From NCBI RefSeq assembly GCF_010731615.1, contig NZ_AP022618.1, forward strand, positions 1,178,001 to 1,242,000: a stretch of DNA of 64,000 bases, read 5' to 3'. The notes below the pieces were generated by a model that saw only the letters and a list, made by a program, of their open reading frames with translations, had not been told where the DNA came from and did no database searches. Positions 54,082 to 62,724 of the stretch are shown piece after piece (position 1 is the stretch's first letter; the number at the start of each line of letters is the position of its first letter). The stretch comes from Mycolicibacterium insubricum. GTDB lineage: Bacteria > Actinomycetota > Actinomycetes > Mycobacteriales > Mycobacteriaceae. The translations under genes and the position numbers were made by a program.

Positions 54082-54954
54082 CTACTCCGGCATGGGGGTG
54101 GGCTGGATCCACTGGTTGCGGAGCACCTCGGTGACCAGCGACGGCGAGGCGACGTCGAAGGCCCGCATGGTGACCGCCATCCGCGGCGCGATGCGGATCG
54201 GTCGGGTGCGCGCGGCGGTCAGCATCCAGTCGGCGGCCTCGGCGGCGGACAGCGCGGGCAGGTCGTCGTAGGCGCGGGTCGGGGAGATCATCGGGGTCGC
54301 GACCAGCGGGTAGTAGAGGCCCGTGCAGTGCACGCCCCTGGCGGTCCATTCGGTGTCGGCGACCCGGCTCACCGAGGCCAGTGCGGACTTGCTGGCGTTG
54401 TAGGCCCCGAACAGCGGTGCGGCCTCGTTCATCACGCCCCAGGTCAGCACGTTGATGATGTGACCGTCGCCGCGCTCCAGCATCCCCGGGACGAAGCCTC
54501 GCATCAGCCGCATGGGTGCGTAGTAGTTCACCGCCATGGTGCGTTCGACGTCGTGCCAGCGTTCCAGTGACTCGGCCAGCGGCCGGCGGATCGAGCGGCC
54601 CGCGTTGTTCACCAGAATGTCAACGGCACCAACCTCTTCCACCAGTGCGTCGACGGCATCCATATCGGTGACGTCGCAGACGGCGGTGCGTATCTCGCCG
54701 CCGGCGGCGCCGATGCGGGTGGCCAGCTCGTCGAGCAGATCCCCGCGCCGGGCCACCGCGATGACCTCGGCGCCGGCCGCGGCGAACTTCTCGGTCGCCG
54801 CCGCGCCGATGCCCGACGACGCCCCGGTCAGCAGTACCTTCTTGCCGCGCAGCTCGACATCGGGCCGGCCTAGCCGGGGCAGTCCCAGCGGTGGCCGCAT
54901 GGCGGCCGTGATGAACGTGTCGGTGAGGCGGCGGCGCAGTGATTTCCCTGCCAT
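54082..54954 (-). CDS. Short-chain dehydrogenase/reductase (Rv0547c-type)
   Basis: 290 residues from ATG 54954. After a basic, amphipathic 35-residue lead comes VLLTGASSGIGAAATEKFA with the NADP-favouring VARRGD; NNAGR near residue 113; the catalytic Ser/Tyr region INVLTWGVMN and FGAYNASKSAL. The position of the catalytic Ser is replaced by Thr/Trp-like residues (LTWGVM), so activity may be altered. Lies 22 bp downstream of menB. Confidence 0.85.
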   Translation of the reverse strand: MAGKSLRRRLTDTFITAAMRPPLGLPRLGRPDVELRGKKVLLTGASSGIGAAATEKFAAAGAEVIAVARRGDLLDELATRIGAAGGEIRTAVCDVTDMDAVDALVEEVGAVDILVNNAGRSIRRPLAESLERWHDVERTMAVNYYAPMRLMRGFVPGMLERGDGHIINVLTWGVMNEAAPLFGAYNASKSALASVSRVADTEWTARGVHCTGLYYPLVATPMISPTRAYDDLPALSAAEAADWMLTAARTRPIRIAPRMAVTMRAFDVASPSLVTEVLRNQWIQPTPMPE

Positions 54955-54976
54955 GGTGTGGGCCTCCTGTAGGGGG

Positions 54977-55903
54977 TTAGAAGTAGCGGGGGAAGGTGTC
55001 GAAGTTCGGGTCGCGCTTCTGTAGGAACGCGTCGCGGCCCTCGACGGCCTCGTCGGTCATGTACGCGAGCCGGGTCGCCTCGCCGGCGAACAGCTGCTGG
55101 CCGACCAGGCCGTCGTCGAGCAGGTTGAAGGCGTACTTCAACATCCGTTGTGCCTGTGGGGATTTGCCGTTGATGGCCTGGGCCCACTCCAGCGCGACGG
55201 TTTCCAGGTCGGCGTGGTCGACGACCTCGTTGACCGCACCCATGTGGTGCATCTGCTCGCCCGAGTAGGCGCGGCCCAGGAAGAAGATCTCGCGGGCGAA
55301 CTTCTGCCCGACCTGGCGGGCCAGGTAGGCGCTGCCGTAGCCGCCGTCGAAGCTGCCGACGTCGGCGTCGGTCTGCTTGAACCGTGCGTGCTCGCGACTG
55401 GCCAGGGTCAGATCGCACACCACATGCAGGCTGTGCCCGCCGCCGGCCGCCCAGCCGTTGACCAGAGCGATCACCGGCTTGGGCATGAACCGGATCAGGC
55501 GCTGCACCTCCAGGATGTGCAGCCGCCCCGCCCGGGCGATATCCACGGTGTCGGCGGTCTCACCGGAGGCGTACTGGTAGCCGCTGCGGCCGCGGATCCG
55601 CTGGTCGCCGCCGGAACAGAACGCCCAGCCGCCGTCCTTGGGCGACGGCCCGTTGCCGGTGAGCAGCACCACCCCGACATCCGGGCTCATCCGCGCGTGG
55701 TCGAGCGTCCGGTACAACTCATCGACGGTGTGCGGCCGGAACGCATTGCGAACCTCGGGCCGGTCGAAGGCCACCCGGACCGTCGGCTGCGGACGCCCGT
55801 CGATGACGTGCCGGTGGTAGGTGATGTCGGTCAGGTCCGCGAACTGCGAGTCGATGTTTGCGACCGGCTCCCAGAGCGTGGGATCGAAGGGGTTGTTGCT
55901 CAC
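54977..55903 (-). CDS. menB: 1,4-dihydroxy-2-naphthoyl-CoA synthase MenB
   Basis: 308 residues from GTG 55903. Crotonase fold: RPEVRNAFRPHTVDELYRTL, the oxyanion-hole segment CSGGDQRIRG, WAAGGGHSLHVVCDLTLAS, and the catalytic-Asp region TDADVGSFDGGYGSAYLAR. The C-terminal helix ends KRDPNFDTFPRYF, the usual MenB terminus. Closes the second ring of the naphthoquinone. It is followed by an SDR and the glyoxalase-like gene on the same strand. Confidence 0.95.
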   Translation of the reverse strand: MSNNPFDPTLWEPVANIDSQFADLTDITYHRHVIDGRPQPTVRVAFDRPEVRNAFRPHTVDELYRTLDHARMSPDVGVVLLTGNGPSPKDGGWAFCSGGDQRIRGRSGYQYASGETADTVDIARAGRLHILEVQRLIRFMPKPVIALVNGWAAGGGHSLHVVCDLTLASREHARFKQTDADVGSFDGGYGSAYLARQVGQKFAREIFFLGRAYSGEQMHHMGAVNEVVDHADLETVALEWAQAINGKSPQAQRMLKYAFNLLDDGLVGQQLFAGEATRLAYMTDEAVEGRDAFLQKRDPNFDTFPRYF

Positions 55904-55995
55904 GGGTTCCCACGCTAGACCTTTGCCGACACCCGGAGCGACGACGGTCGCCGTGTTAGTTTCGCTGCATTGCGCGTCCGGTGAGGGGAGCAGCG

Positions 55996-56838
55996 GTGAC
56001 AGATCCGTATCAGCAGTGGGGGCAGGGTATGCCCGCCGGGCAGTACCCGGGCACCCCGGGCGCTCCGATGGCCTCGGGCCCACCCCCGGCGCAGGCCCCG
56101 GGCTGGGCCGGATACCCGGGCCAGCAGCCGCCCCGCGGCTCGGGCCTGGATCTGGGCCGGATCGGCGCGGCGATCCTCGCCGTCGCCGGCCTGGTGGTGC
56201 TGTTCGGTTCGCTGGCGTCGCTGTACTCGGTGACGGTGACCCCCTCGGCGCTGGACGTGAAGAACAACGACGCACCGACGGGCGCGGTCAAGGTGGCCAT
56301 CGGGTTCTACGACATGGTGCCGTTCGCGCCGCCCATCGTCGCCCAGGCGATTCCGGTGCTGATGCTGCTGGCTGCTCTGACGGCGCTGCCGGTGGCCCTC
56401 GGGTCCGCCAGGGCAACCGTGCTGCCCGCGGTGTGCTCCGGCGCGGCCACGCTGCTCGGGCTGGTGCTGGCGATCAGCAACCCGCTGCCGTCGGTGCAGC
56501 TCTCCGGTGAGATGGCCACCGAACTGTCCAAGGAGACCGGCGGGCAGACCATCGACAAGATGGTCGACGCGGTGGTGTCGATCTCCCCGGGCGCGGGGTT
56601 GATCGTCGCGATCATCTTCTCGCTGCTGGCCTGGGTGGTCGGCGTCTGGCTGATGATGCGCCGCGATCCGGCCGCAGCACCGCCCGCGCCCGCCGCACCC
56701 GGCTACCCGGCCCCTCCGGGGTACCCGGCCGCTCCGGCGTACCCAGCGCCCCCGGCCGCCCCCGGCTACGCCGCACCGCCGAGCGCCCCCGCCGCCCCGG
56801 GGATGCCGCCCGGCGTCGGCGGCCAGTGGTCGTCGTGA
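55996..56838 (+). CDS. Pro-rich four-helix membrane protein, paralogue 1
   Basis: 280 residues from GTG 55996 with GGGGAG upstream; GTG 55981 is less likely. A Pro/Gly/Gln-rich head (about 1-50) and a Pro/Ala/Tyr-rich tail (about 225-280, AAPGYPAPPGYPAAPAYPAP) flank four helices. The first loop contains VKVAIGFYDMVPF. Such tails resemble those of mycobacterial membrane proteins that recruit partners. Overlaps a second related gene at GTG 56835. Confidence 0.75.
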   Translation: MTDPYQQWGQGMPAGQYPGTPGAPMASGPPPAQAPGWAGYPGQQPPRGSGLDLGRIGAAILAVAGLVVLFGSLASLYSVTVTPSALDVKNNDAPTGAVKVAIGFYDMVPFAPPIVAQAIPVLMLLAALTALPVALGSARATVLPAVCSGAATLLGLVLAISNPLPSVQLSGEMATELSKETGGQTIDKMVDAVVSISPGAGLIVAIIFSLLAWVVGVWLMMRRDPAAAPPAPAAPGYPAPPGYPAAPAYPAPPAAPGYAAPPSAPAAPGMPPGVGGQWSS

Positions 56839-57413
56839 CTCCGACCACCACGATGACGCGCGTAATCGGAGCGGCGGCCGGACTGATCGCCCTGCTCGGG
56901 CTGGCGGCGACCTTCCTGCCCATGTGGACCGTGGCCATACAGTCCAGCGACATGATTGCCGGTGGTCGTGAACTGCGCGAACTGGGCATCGCCCCGATGA
57001 GCGCGGACGTCCGGCTGAAGGTCGGGTTCTACGACTGGTTCGTCTCGTCGCAGCCCGCGGTCGCCGTACTGCCGCTGGCGCTGGCGATCGCCGCCGGGAT
57101 CGGCCTGACCGCGTTGGCCGCCGGCGTTGACCGCCGGTTGTGGGCCGGGGCCGGCCTGACCGCGCTGGCCGCACTGGTGATCGTGATGATGACGGCGATC
57201 CAGCCGGAGTCCCGCCACGAGGTGACCGGCCGGCTCGCCGATGAGATCAGCCTGGACAACAGCTACCTGAACCAGGCCAGCCAGGTTGCCGTCACCGTGG
57301 GACCGGGGTTGATCGGTGCGGGCATCGCGGCGCTGATGGTGGCCGTGCTGGCCGGCTGGCAGTACTTCGCGGCCGGCTGGGGGCGCCCGCAGCCCGGATT
57401 CAGCCCGCGGTAG
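56835..57413 (+). CDS. Four-helix membrane protein, paralogue 2
   Basis: 192 residues from GTG 56835, which overlaps the preceding TGA (GTGA); GTG 56826 is an alternative. The layout copies paralogue 1 without the Pro-rich ends: helix, loop with RLKVGFYDWFVSS, two helices, loop with TGRLADEISLDNSYLNQ, last helix. The shared KVxFYD loop and spacing point to a tandem duplication. Its stop overlaps a convergent F420-type gene by 14 bp. Confidence 0.72.
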   Translation: MTPTTTMTRVIGAAAGLIALLGLAATFLPMWTVAIQSSDMIAGGRELRELGIAPMSADVRLKVGFYDWFVSSQPAVAVLPLALAIAAGIGLTALAAGVDRRLWAGAGLTALAALVIVMMTAIQPESRHEVTGRLADEISLDNSYLNQASQVAVTVGPGLIGAGIAALMVAVLAGWQYFAAGWGRPQPGFSPR

Positions 57414-57864
57414 CCGGATCCAGTCGGAAGACCGCGCAGGTACCGGTCAGCTTTTCGAACTCGTCGGGCGTGCCCTCGGTGACCAGGCCGGCGTTGCGGA
57501 TGAACCCGACGCCGGTGGGCACCAGCACCGGGAACTGCCGCAGCAGCGGCCGGGCCTGCGCCGGGGTCATTTCCACCATCCGGACCTGCTGCTTGTGCCG
57601 GCCCTGGGCCAGCGTCGCGTCCGGGTTCACCCGGGCGTTGCGCACCCAGTCCGCGCCCGGGAAGCCGCCGACGACGTAGCGTTGCCCGTCGACGGTCATC
57701 GGGGTGACCGGGGTGGAGCGCGGTTGGCCGGATTTTCGGCCGGTAACCGTCAGGACGACGGGCCCGCTTCTGCCGCCCACCGGGATGCCGAGGCGCAGCA
57801 CCCCCATGAAGACCTTGTTCATCGGTTTCAGCCACCACGGTGGCCGGATGGATTCGGCTGCCAT
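57400..57864 (-). CDS. F420-dependent nitroreductase-like protein (Ddn/DUF385 family)
   Basis: 154 residues from ATG 57864. It has the family blocks VVLTVTGRKSGQPRSTPVTP (F420-binding GRKSG), VVGGFPGADWVRNARVNPDA and the C-terminal KLTGTCAVFRLDP region. A second member of this family is at 31769. F420H2-dependent reduction is expected, substrate unknown. Convergent with the membrane-protein gene, whose last 14 bp it overlaps. Confidence 0.85.
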   Translation of the reverse strand: MAAESIRPPWWLKPMNKVFMGVLRLGIPVGGRSGPVVLTVTGRKSGQPRSTPVTPMTVDGQRYVVGGFPGADWVRNARVNPDATLAQGRHKQQVRMVEMTPAQARPLLRQFPVLVPTGVGFIRNAGLVTEGTPDEFEKLTGTCAVFRLDPATAG

Positions 57865-57933
57865 TGCACCGAGGATAGCCCCGCGAGCGAATTGTTCAAG
57901 ACGCCCGCTGCGCACACCGGCGAGACTGCCGTC

Positions 57934-58581
57934 ATGACCGAACCCGACTTCACCCCCGCGCTGGGCCGCCTCGCCCCGGCACGCTTCTTCGACGCCGTGG
58001 TCGCACTGACCCGGGAACGGCTGTGGCGCGCACTGACCGCCGCCTACGCAGCGCCGCGCCCCGGCGAGGTGATCGTCGACGTCGGCTGCGGCACCGGAAC
58101 GCTGGCGTTGCAGCTGAAGCGCGTCGCTCCGGCAGCGACCGTCATCGGGGTGGACCCCGACCCCGACGTGCTCGCGGTAGCCCGGACGAAGGTGGGCGCA
58201 CCCGGCGTGCACTGGCGGGCCGGCATGGGGGATCGGCTGGTGGAGCTGCTCGGCGCCTCCTCGGCGGACACCGTGGTGTCCAGCCTGGTACTGCACCAGT
58301 GCCCGATCCCGATGAAAGAGGCGATCCTCGCCGCGATGTACGACGTGCTGCGCCCGGGCGGCCGGCTGGTCATCGCCGACTTCGGACTGCAACGAACATG
58401 GTTGATGCGCAACCTGTTTCGTATCGTTCAACTGGCCGACGGGAAGACCGACACCCAACCCAACGCCGACGGCGTACTGCCCGAACTGATGCGGGCCGCC
58501 GGCTTCCCGGAGGTCCGCGAGGCCGAGGTGGTGCCCACCGTCAACGGCACCATCTCGATCTACGTCGCGGTGAAAGGCTGA
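57934..58581 (+). CDS. Class I SAM-dependent methyltransferase
   Basis: 215 residues from ATG 57934. Motif I VIVDVGCGTGTLALQLK lies near residue 46, VIGVDPDPDV near 71 and VLRPGGRLVIADFGL near 133. This matches the UbiE/MenG-like group, but menG is expected elsewhere and the C-terminus is not typical, so the substrate is open. It lies within the men cluster, which makes a quinone-related role possible. The last 22 bp overlap the convergent AraC gene. Confidence 0.82.
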   Translation: MTEPDFTPALGRLAPARFFDAVVALTRERLWRALTAAYAAPRPGEVIVDVGCGTGTLALQLKRVAPAATVIGVDPDPDVLAVARTKVGAPGVHWRAGMGDRLVELLGASSADTVVSSLVLHQCPIPMKEAILAAMYDVLRPGGRLVIADFGLQRTWLMRNLFRIVQLADGKTDTQPNADGVLPELMRAAGFPEVREAEVVPTVNGTISIYVAVKG

Positions 58582-59267
58582 GCGCCGAGATTGGCCAGCA
58601 GCGGCGCGACGGCCGCGGGTGTCAGCCCCATCATGTCGCGCATCTGCCTGCTCAGGTGCGCCTGGTCGGAGAAACCGGCCGTTACCGCGGCGTCGGCGAC
58701 CGACGCGCCGTCCCGCATCGCTTCGGCGGCCCGGCGCAGCCGCGACCACACCCGCCACCGGGCCAGCGGCATGCCCAGCTGGCCGCGCGCCAGCGCCCGC
58801 AGTCGTTGTGGTGAAAGATCAACGGCTGCAGCGATATCCGGTATCGCCGCACTGCGGTTGCGTAACAGATCCAAAGCGCTGATCAACCGCGGATCCAGCT
58901 GTGACGACGCGGTGGCGCCGACTGCCGCGATGTCCTGCTCGCGCAGCGCGCCCAACTCTGGCGCGGGGTTGATCCCGCTGTCGTAGCGGGTGCGCAGGGT
59001 GTCGGCGAACGCGCATTGCGGATCGACGTAGTAGGTCAGCAGGTCGGGGGAGGCCTCGATGCGGTGCGGGGCCATCGGGGCCACCAGCAGGGTCGGAGCC
59101 CGGTAGCGGATCCCCGTCGGGCCGGCCATGGCGACCTCGCCTTCGATCGCGATGGCGATCTGAAAGGCGCCGTGCCGGTGGATCGGTCCGTCCGTGACCG
59201 GCCCGCGGTACACCGCGTACCCGTCCCGCACGGCGAACCGGGGAGGGGTGGGCGCCGTGTCGTGCAC
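58560..59267 (-). CDS. AraC-family transcriptional regulator
   Basis: 235 residues from GTG 59267, directly after the fadD8 stop. N-terminal cupin-like sensor part about 20-95 (PIHRHGAFQIAIAIEGEVAM). C-terminal AraC DNA-binding region about 145-225 with two helix-turn-helix units: IAAAVDLSPQRLRALARGQL and DAAVTAGFSDQAHLSRQMRD. Likely regulates fadD8 or nearby genes. Translationally coupled to fadD8. Confidence 0.85.
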   Translation of the reverse strand: MHDTAPTPPRFAVRDGYAVYRGPVTDGPIHRHGAFQIAIAIEGEVAMAGPTGIRYRAPTLLVAPMAPHRIEASPDLLTYYVDPQCAFADTLRTRYDSGINPAPELGALREQDIAAVGATASSQLDPRLISALDLLRNRSAAIPDIAAAVDLSPQRLRALARGQLGMPLARWRVWSRLRRAAEAMRDGASVADAAVTAGFSDQAHLSRQMRDMMGLTPAAVAPLLANLGAQPFTAT

Positions 59268-60878
59268 TCAACCGATGCTACGGCCGGCACCTTCCCAGAA
59301 CCGTGCCCGCACCGCCTTCTTGTCCGGCTTGCCCAGGCCGGTCAACGGCAGCGCATCGACCACCACGATCTGCTTGGGCACCTGCACCGAGCCCTTGCGT
59401 TCCTTGACCGCCGCCTGGATCTCCGCCGACATCGCTGCGATCGAGGCCTCATCGGTGCCGGCGTCGGGCCGCAGCACGACCACCGCCGTGACGGTCTCGC
59501 CCCACTTGTGGTCGGGGGCGCCGACCACGCACACCTGGGCGACCGAAGGATGCTCGGCCACAACGTCTTCCACCTCGCGCGGGTACACGTTGAACCCGCC
59601 GGTGACAATCATGTCCTTGACCCGGTCGACGATGAACCAGAAGCCGTCGGAGTCCTCGCGGGCCATGTCGCCGGTGTGCAGCCAGCCACCGGAGAACGTC
59701 TTGGCGGTCTCTTCGGGCAGCTTCCAGTAGCCACCGGCCAGCAGTGGCCCGGACACGCACACCTCGCCGACCTCACCGCGCGGCACCGGGTTGCCGTCGG
59801 GGTCCAGCAGTGCGCAGCGGGCGAACAGCGTCGGGCGCCCGCACGAACTCAGCCGCAGGTCGTCGTGCTCGTCTTTGGCCAGGTAGCTGATCGCCATCGG
59901 CGCCTCGGACTGGCCGTAGTTCTGCGCGAAGATCTTTCCGAACCGGGAGATCGCCTCGGCCAGGCGCACCGGGTTGATAGCCGAGGCGCCGTAGTACACC
60001 GTCTGCAACGACGACAGGTCCCGGGTGCGTGAATCGGGATGATCCATCAGGGCGTAGAGCATCGCCGGGACCACGAACGTCGCGGTAATCCGGTGCTCCT
60101 CGATGTAGCGCAGCGCCTCGCCCGGGTCGAAGCGCGCCATCACGTGCATCTCGCCGCCCTTGACCAGGGTGGGCAGGAAATACGCCGCCCCGGCGTGCGA
60201 CAGCGGGGTCAGCATCAGGAACTTCGGGTGCTCCGGCCATTCCCATTCGGCGAGCTGAATCGTCGTCATGGTGGTGGTGGCCTGCGTCGTCATCATGACG
60301 CCCTTGGGCTTGCCGGTGGTGCCGCCGGTGTAGGACAGGCCGTTGACGTAGTCCGGGGCGAGGTTGGCCGCCTCCAGCGGGCGCGGTTGGTACTTGTCGG
60401 CCTCGGCGGTCAGGTCGACCACCCGCGCCCCGGTGGCCGCCAGTTCCGGGGGCACCGGGCCGATGGTCAGCACCTGGCGCAACGCCGGCACCTTGCCCAG
60501 CAGGCCGATCGCCCGCTCGGTGAACGCCGGGTTCGGGTCGATGATCAAGCTGGTGGCCCCGGAATCGGCCAGCACGTAGGCGTGGTCGTCGAGCGAGCCC
60601 AGCGGATGCAGGGCCAGCCGCCGGTAGCCGCGAGTCTGGCCGGCGCTGGTGATCATCAGCACCTCGGGGCGGTTCAGCGACAGCAACCCGGACACCTCGC
60701 CGGATCCGGCGCCCAGGGCTTCGAAGGCCTGGGTGTACTGGCTGATCTTGTCGGCCATCTGGCCACCGGTCAGGGTGGTGTCGCCCAGGTGCAGCACCGG
60801 GGTGTCGCGGTGGCGTTTGAGGGCACCGATCAGCAGGTGGCCGGAGTGGACGGGGTGGCGCAGCAGGTCGTCGGGCAC
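59268..60878 (-). CDS. fadD8: Fatty-acid-CoA ligase FadD8-type
   Basis: 536 residues from GTG 60878. ANL-family motifs: YTGGTTGKPKGVMMTTQA (P-loop-like, near residue 187), QNYGQSEAPMAISYL near 310, GGWLHTGDMAREDSDGF near 393, and the C-terminal catalytic Lys in LPLTGLGKPDKKAVR. Activates an acyl or aryl acid with ATP and CoA. Substrate not known; placement next to men genes does not prove a link to menaquinone. Followed by an AraC regulator. Confidence 0.88.
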   Translation of the reverse strand: MPDDLLRHPVHSGHLLIGALKRHRDTPVLHLGDTTLTGGQMADKISQYTQAFEALGAGSGEVSGLLSLNRPEVLMITSAGQTRGYRRLALHPLGSLDDHAYVLADSGATSLIIDPNPAFTERAIGLLGKVPALRQVLTIGPVPPELAATGARVVDLTAEADKYQPRPLEAANLAPDYVNGLSYTGGTTGKPKGVMMTTQATTTMTTIQLAEWEWPEHPKFLMLTPLSHAGAAYFLPTLVKGGEMHVMARFDPGEALRYIEEHRITATFVVPAMLYALMDHPDSRTRDLSSLQTVYYGASAINPVRLAEAISRFGKIFAQNYGQSEAPMAISYLAKDEHDDLRLSSCGRPTLFARCALLDPDGNPVPRGEVGEVCVSGPLLAGGYWKLPEETAKTFSGGWLHTGDMAREDSDGFWFIVDRVKDMIVTGGFNVYPREVEDVVAEHPSVAQVCVVGAPDHKWGETVTAVVVLRPDAGTDEASIAAMSAEIQAAVKERKGSVQVPKQIVVVDALPLTGLGKPDKKAVRARFWEGAGRSIG

Positions 60879-60935
60879 ACAAGCAGACTAGAACGTGTTC
60901 CAGTTTTCGTACAGGTGCCCGCGGCTACGGGTGCC

Positions 60936-60941
60936 TACCAT
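60936..60941 (+). promoter_or_regulatory. Putative -10 box (TACCAT) for menC
   Basis: TACCAT is followed by 6 nt and ATG 60948; leaderless geometry. Lies in the 69-bp divergent spacer with fadD8. Confidence 0.45.
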
Positions 60942-60947
60942 CGAGGC

Positions 60948-61922
60948 ATGCACCTCCCGGACCTCGACGACCTGCTGGACCGGGTGCACGTGGTGTCCCT
61001 GCCCATGCGGGTCCGGTTCCGTGGCGTCACCGTGCGCGAGGTCGCGCTGATCGACGGGCCCGCCGGGTGGGGCGAGTTCGGCGCCTTCGCCGAATACGCC
61101 GCGCCCGAGGCCGCGCACTGGCTGGCGGCGGGCGTCGAGGCCGCCTACCGGCCCCTGCCGCCGGTCCGGCGTGACCGCATCGCCATCAACGCAACCGTCC
61201 CCGCGGTACCGCCCGAACAGGTGCCCGCGGTACTGGCGAGGTTCCCCGGTGCCCGTACCGCCAAGGTGAAGGTCGCCGAACCCGGTCAGACCCTGGCCGA
61301 CGACGTCGCCCGGGTCGGCGCCGTGCGCGCACAGATCCCGACGGTCCGGGTCGACGCAAACGGCGGTTGGACCGTCGAGCAGGCCGTCGCGGCGGCCGCC
61401 GCGCTGACCGCCGACGGACCGCTGGAATACCTGGAACAACCCTGCGCGACGGTCGCCGAGCTCGCCGAACTGCGTCGTCGCACCGACGTCCCGGTCGCCG
61501 CCGACGAATCCATCCGCAAGGCCGACGACCCGCTGCGGGTGGTCCGCGCCGGCGCCGCCGACGTCGCGGTGCTCAAGGTCGCCCCGCTGGGCGGGGTCGG
61601 CCCGCTGCTGCGCATCGCCGATCAGGTGAATGTGCCCGTCGTCATCTCCAGCGCCCTGGACTCGGCCGTCGGCATCGGCATCGGGCTCGCCGCCGCCGCC
61701 GCGCTGCCGCAGTTGACCCACGCCTGCGGCCTGGGCACCGGCCGGCTGTTCGTCGAGGACGTCGCCGACACCCCGGACCCCGTCGACGGTTTCCTGCCGG
61801 TGAACCGGGCGGCGCCGGACCCGGACCGGCTCACCGCACTGGCCGCCCCGCCCGACCGTCGGGACTGGTGGCTGGACCGGATCCGGGAGTGCCACGGGCT
61901 GTTGGATAGCGTGGCACGGTGA
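60948..61922 (+). CDS. menC: o-Succinylbenzoate synthase MenC
   Basis: 324 residues. Enolase superfamily: catalytic Lys in [10 protein letters not shown], metal ligands in VRVDANGGW (Asp), LEYLEQPC (Glu) and [14 protein letters not shown] (Asp), and second Lys in [12 protein letters not shown]. Dehydrates SHCHC to o-succinylbenzoate. ATG 60948 is preferred to the much longer open frame upstream because of its -10 box and the family length. Overlaps bpoC (GTGA). Confidence 0.94.
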   Translation: MHLPDLDDLLDRVHVVSLPMRVRFRGVTVREVALIDGPAGWGEFGAFAEYAAPEAAHWLAAGVEAAYRPLPPVRRDRIAINATVPAVPPEQVPAVLARFPGARTAKVKVAEPGQTLADDVARVGAVRAQIPTVRVDANGGWTVEQAVAAAAALTADGPLEYLEQPCATVAELAELRRRTDVPVAADESIRKADDPLRVVRAGAADVAVLKVAPLGGVGPLLRIADQVNVPVVISSALDSAVGIGIGLAAAAALPQLTHACGLGTGRLFVEDVADTPDPVDGFLPVNRAAPDPDRLTALAAPPDRRDWWLDRIRECHGLLDSVAR

Positions 61923-62719
61923 CCAACCTGGCCTACCACGACGGCGGCACCGGCGACCCGGTGCTGTTCATCGCCGGGCGCGGCGGCGCCGGGCGCACCT
62001 GGCACCTGCACCAGACGCCCGAATTCCGCCGGCACGGCTACCGCGTCATCACCTTCGACAACCGCGGTATCGGCGCCACCGCCAACGCCGAGGCGTTCGA
62101 CATCAACACCATGGTCGCCGACACCGCCGAGCTGATCGACACCCTCGTCGGCGGCCCGGTGCGCATCGTGGCCGTGTCGATGGGCTCCTATATCGCGCAG
62201 GAACTCATGCTGGCCCGCCCCGAGCTGGTCACCCAGGCCGTGCTGATGGCCACCCGCGGCCGGCCGGACCGGATGCGCGAGATCGGTGCCGTCGCCGAGC
62301 GGGCGATGATCGACTCCGGCGTGAAGCTGCCGGTGGAGTACGAGGCCCGCAACCGCATGCTGGAGAACTTCTCTCCGAAGACCCTGTGCGACGACCGGGC
62401 GGCCTCCGACTGGTTCGACATGTTCACCATGTGGCCCGCCGAGAACACCCCCGGCGTGCGCGCCCAGCTGCACGTCTCACCGGAGACCAACCGGCTCGCC
62501 GCCTACCGGGCGATCACCGCCGAGGTCCTGGTCATCGGTTTCTCCCACGACGTCCTGCTGCCGCCGGCGCTGAGCGCCGAGGTCGCCGCGGCCATCCCCC
62601 GGGGCAGCTACCTGGAGATCCCCGACACCGGCCACCTCGGCTTCATCGAGGCCCCGGGCCCGGTCAACGCCGCCATGCTCGAGTTCTTCGGCGGCCCCGG
62701 GTCGCTCAAGCTGGTGTGA
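61919..62719 (+). CDS. bpoC: Alpha/beta hydrolase BpoC, possible MenH
   Basis: 266 residues from GTG 61919. Nucleophile elbow [12 protein letters not shown] (Ser), with a catalytic His in [13 protein letters not shown] and an Asp before it; oxyanion region [10 protein letters not shown]. Annotated as a peroxidase-like hydrolase in M. tuberculosis, but its place between menC and menD suggests the MenH step (SHCHC synthase). Both are inference. GTGA overlap with menC and a close link to menD support one operon. Confidence 0.85.
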   Translation: MTNLAYHDGGTGDPVLFIAGRGGAGRTWHLHQTPEFRRHGYRVITFDNRGIGATANAEAFDINTMVADTAELIDTLVGGPVRIVAVSMGSYIAQELMLARPELVTQAVLMATRGRPDRMREIGAVAERAMIDSGVKLPVEYEARNRMLENFSPKTLCDDRAASDWFDMFTMWPAENTPGVRAQLHVSPETNRLAAYRAITAEVLVIGFSHDVLLPPALSAEVAAAIPRGSYLEIPDTGHLGFIEAPGPVNAAMLEFFGGPGSLKLV

Positions 62720-62724
62720 CGAGC

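Noticed and set aside
60039..60947. Extension of the menC frame 303 codons upstream
   Set aside because: This part is antisense to fadD8, and the ATG at 60948 has a -10 box and gives the normal MenC length.
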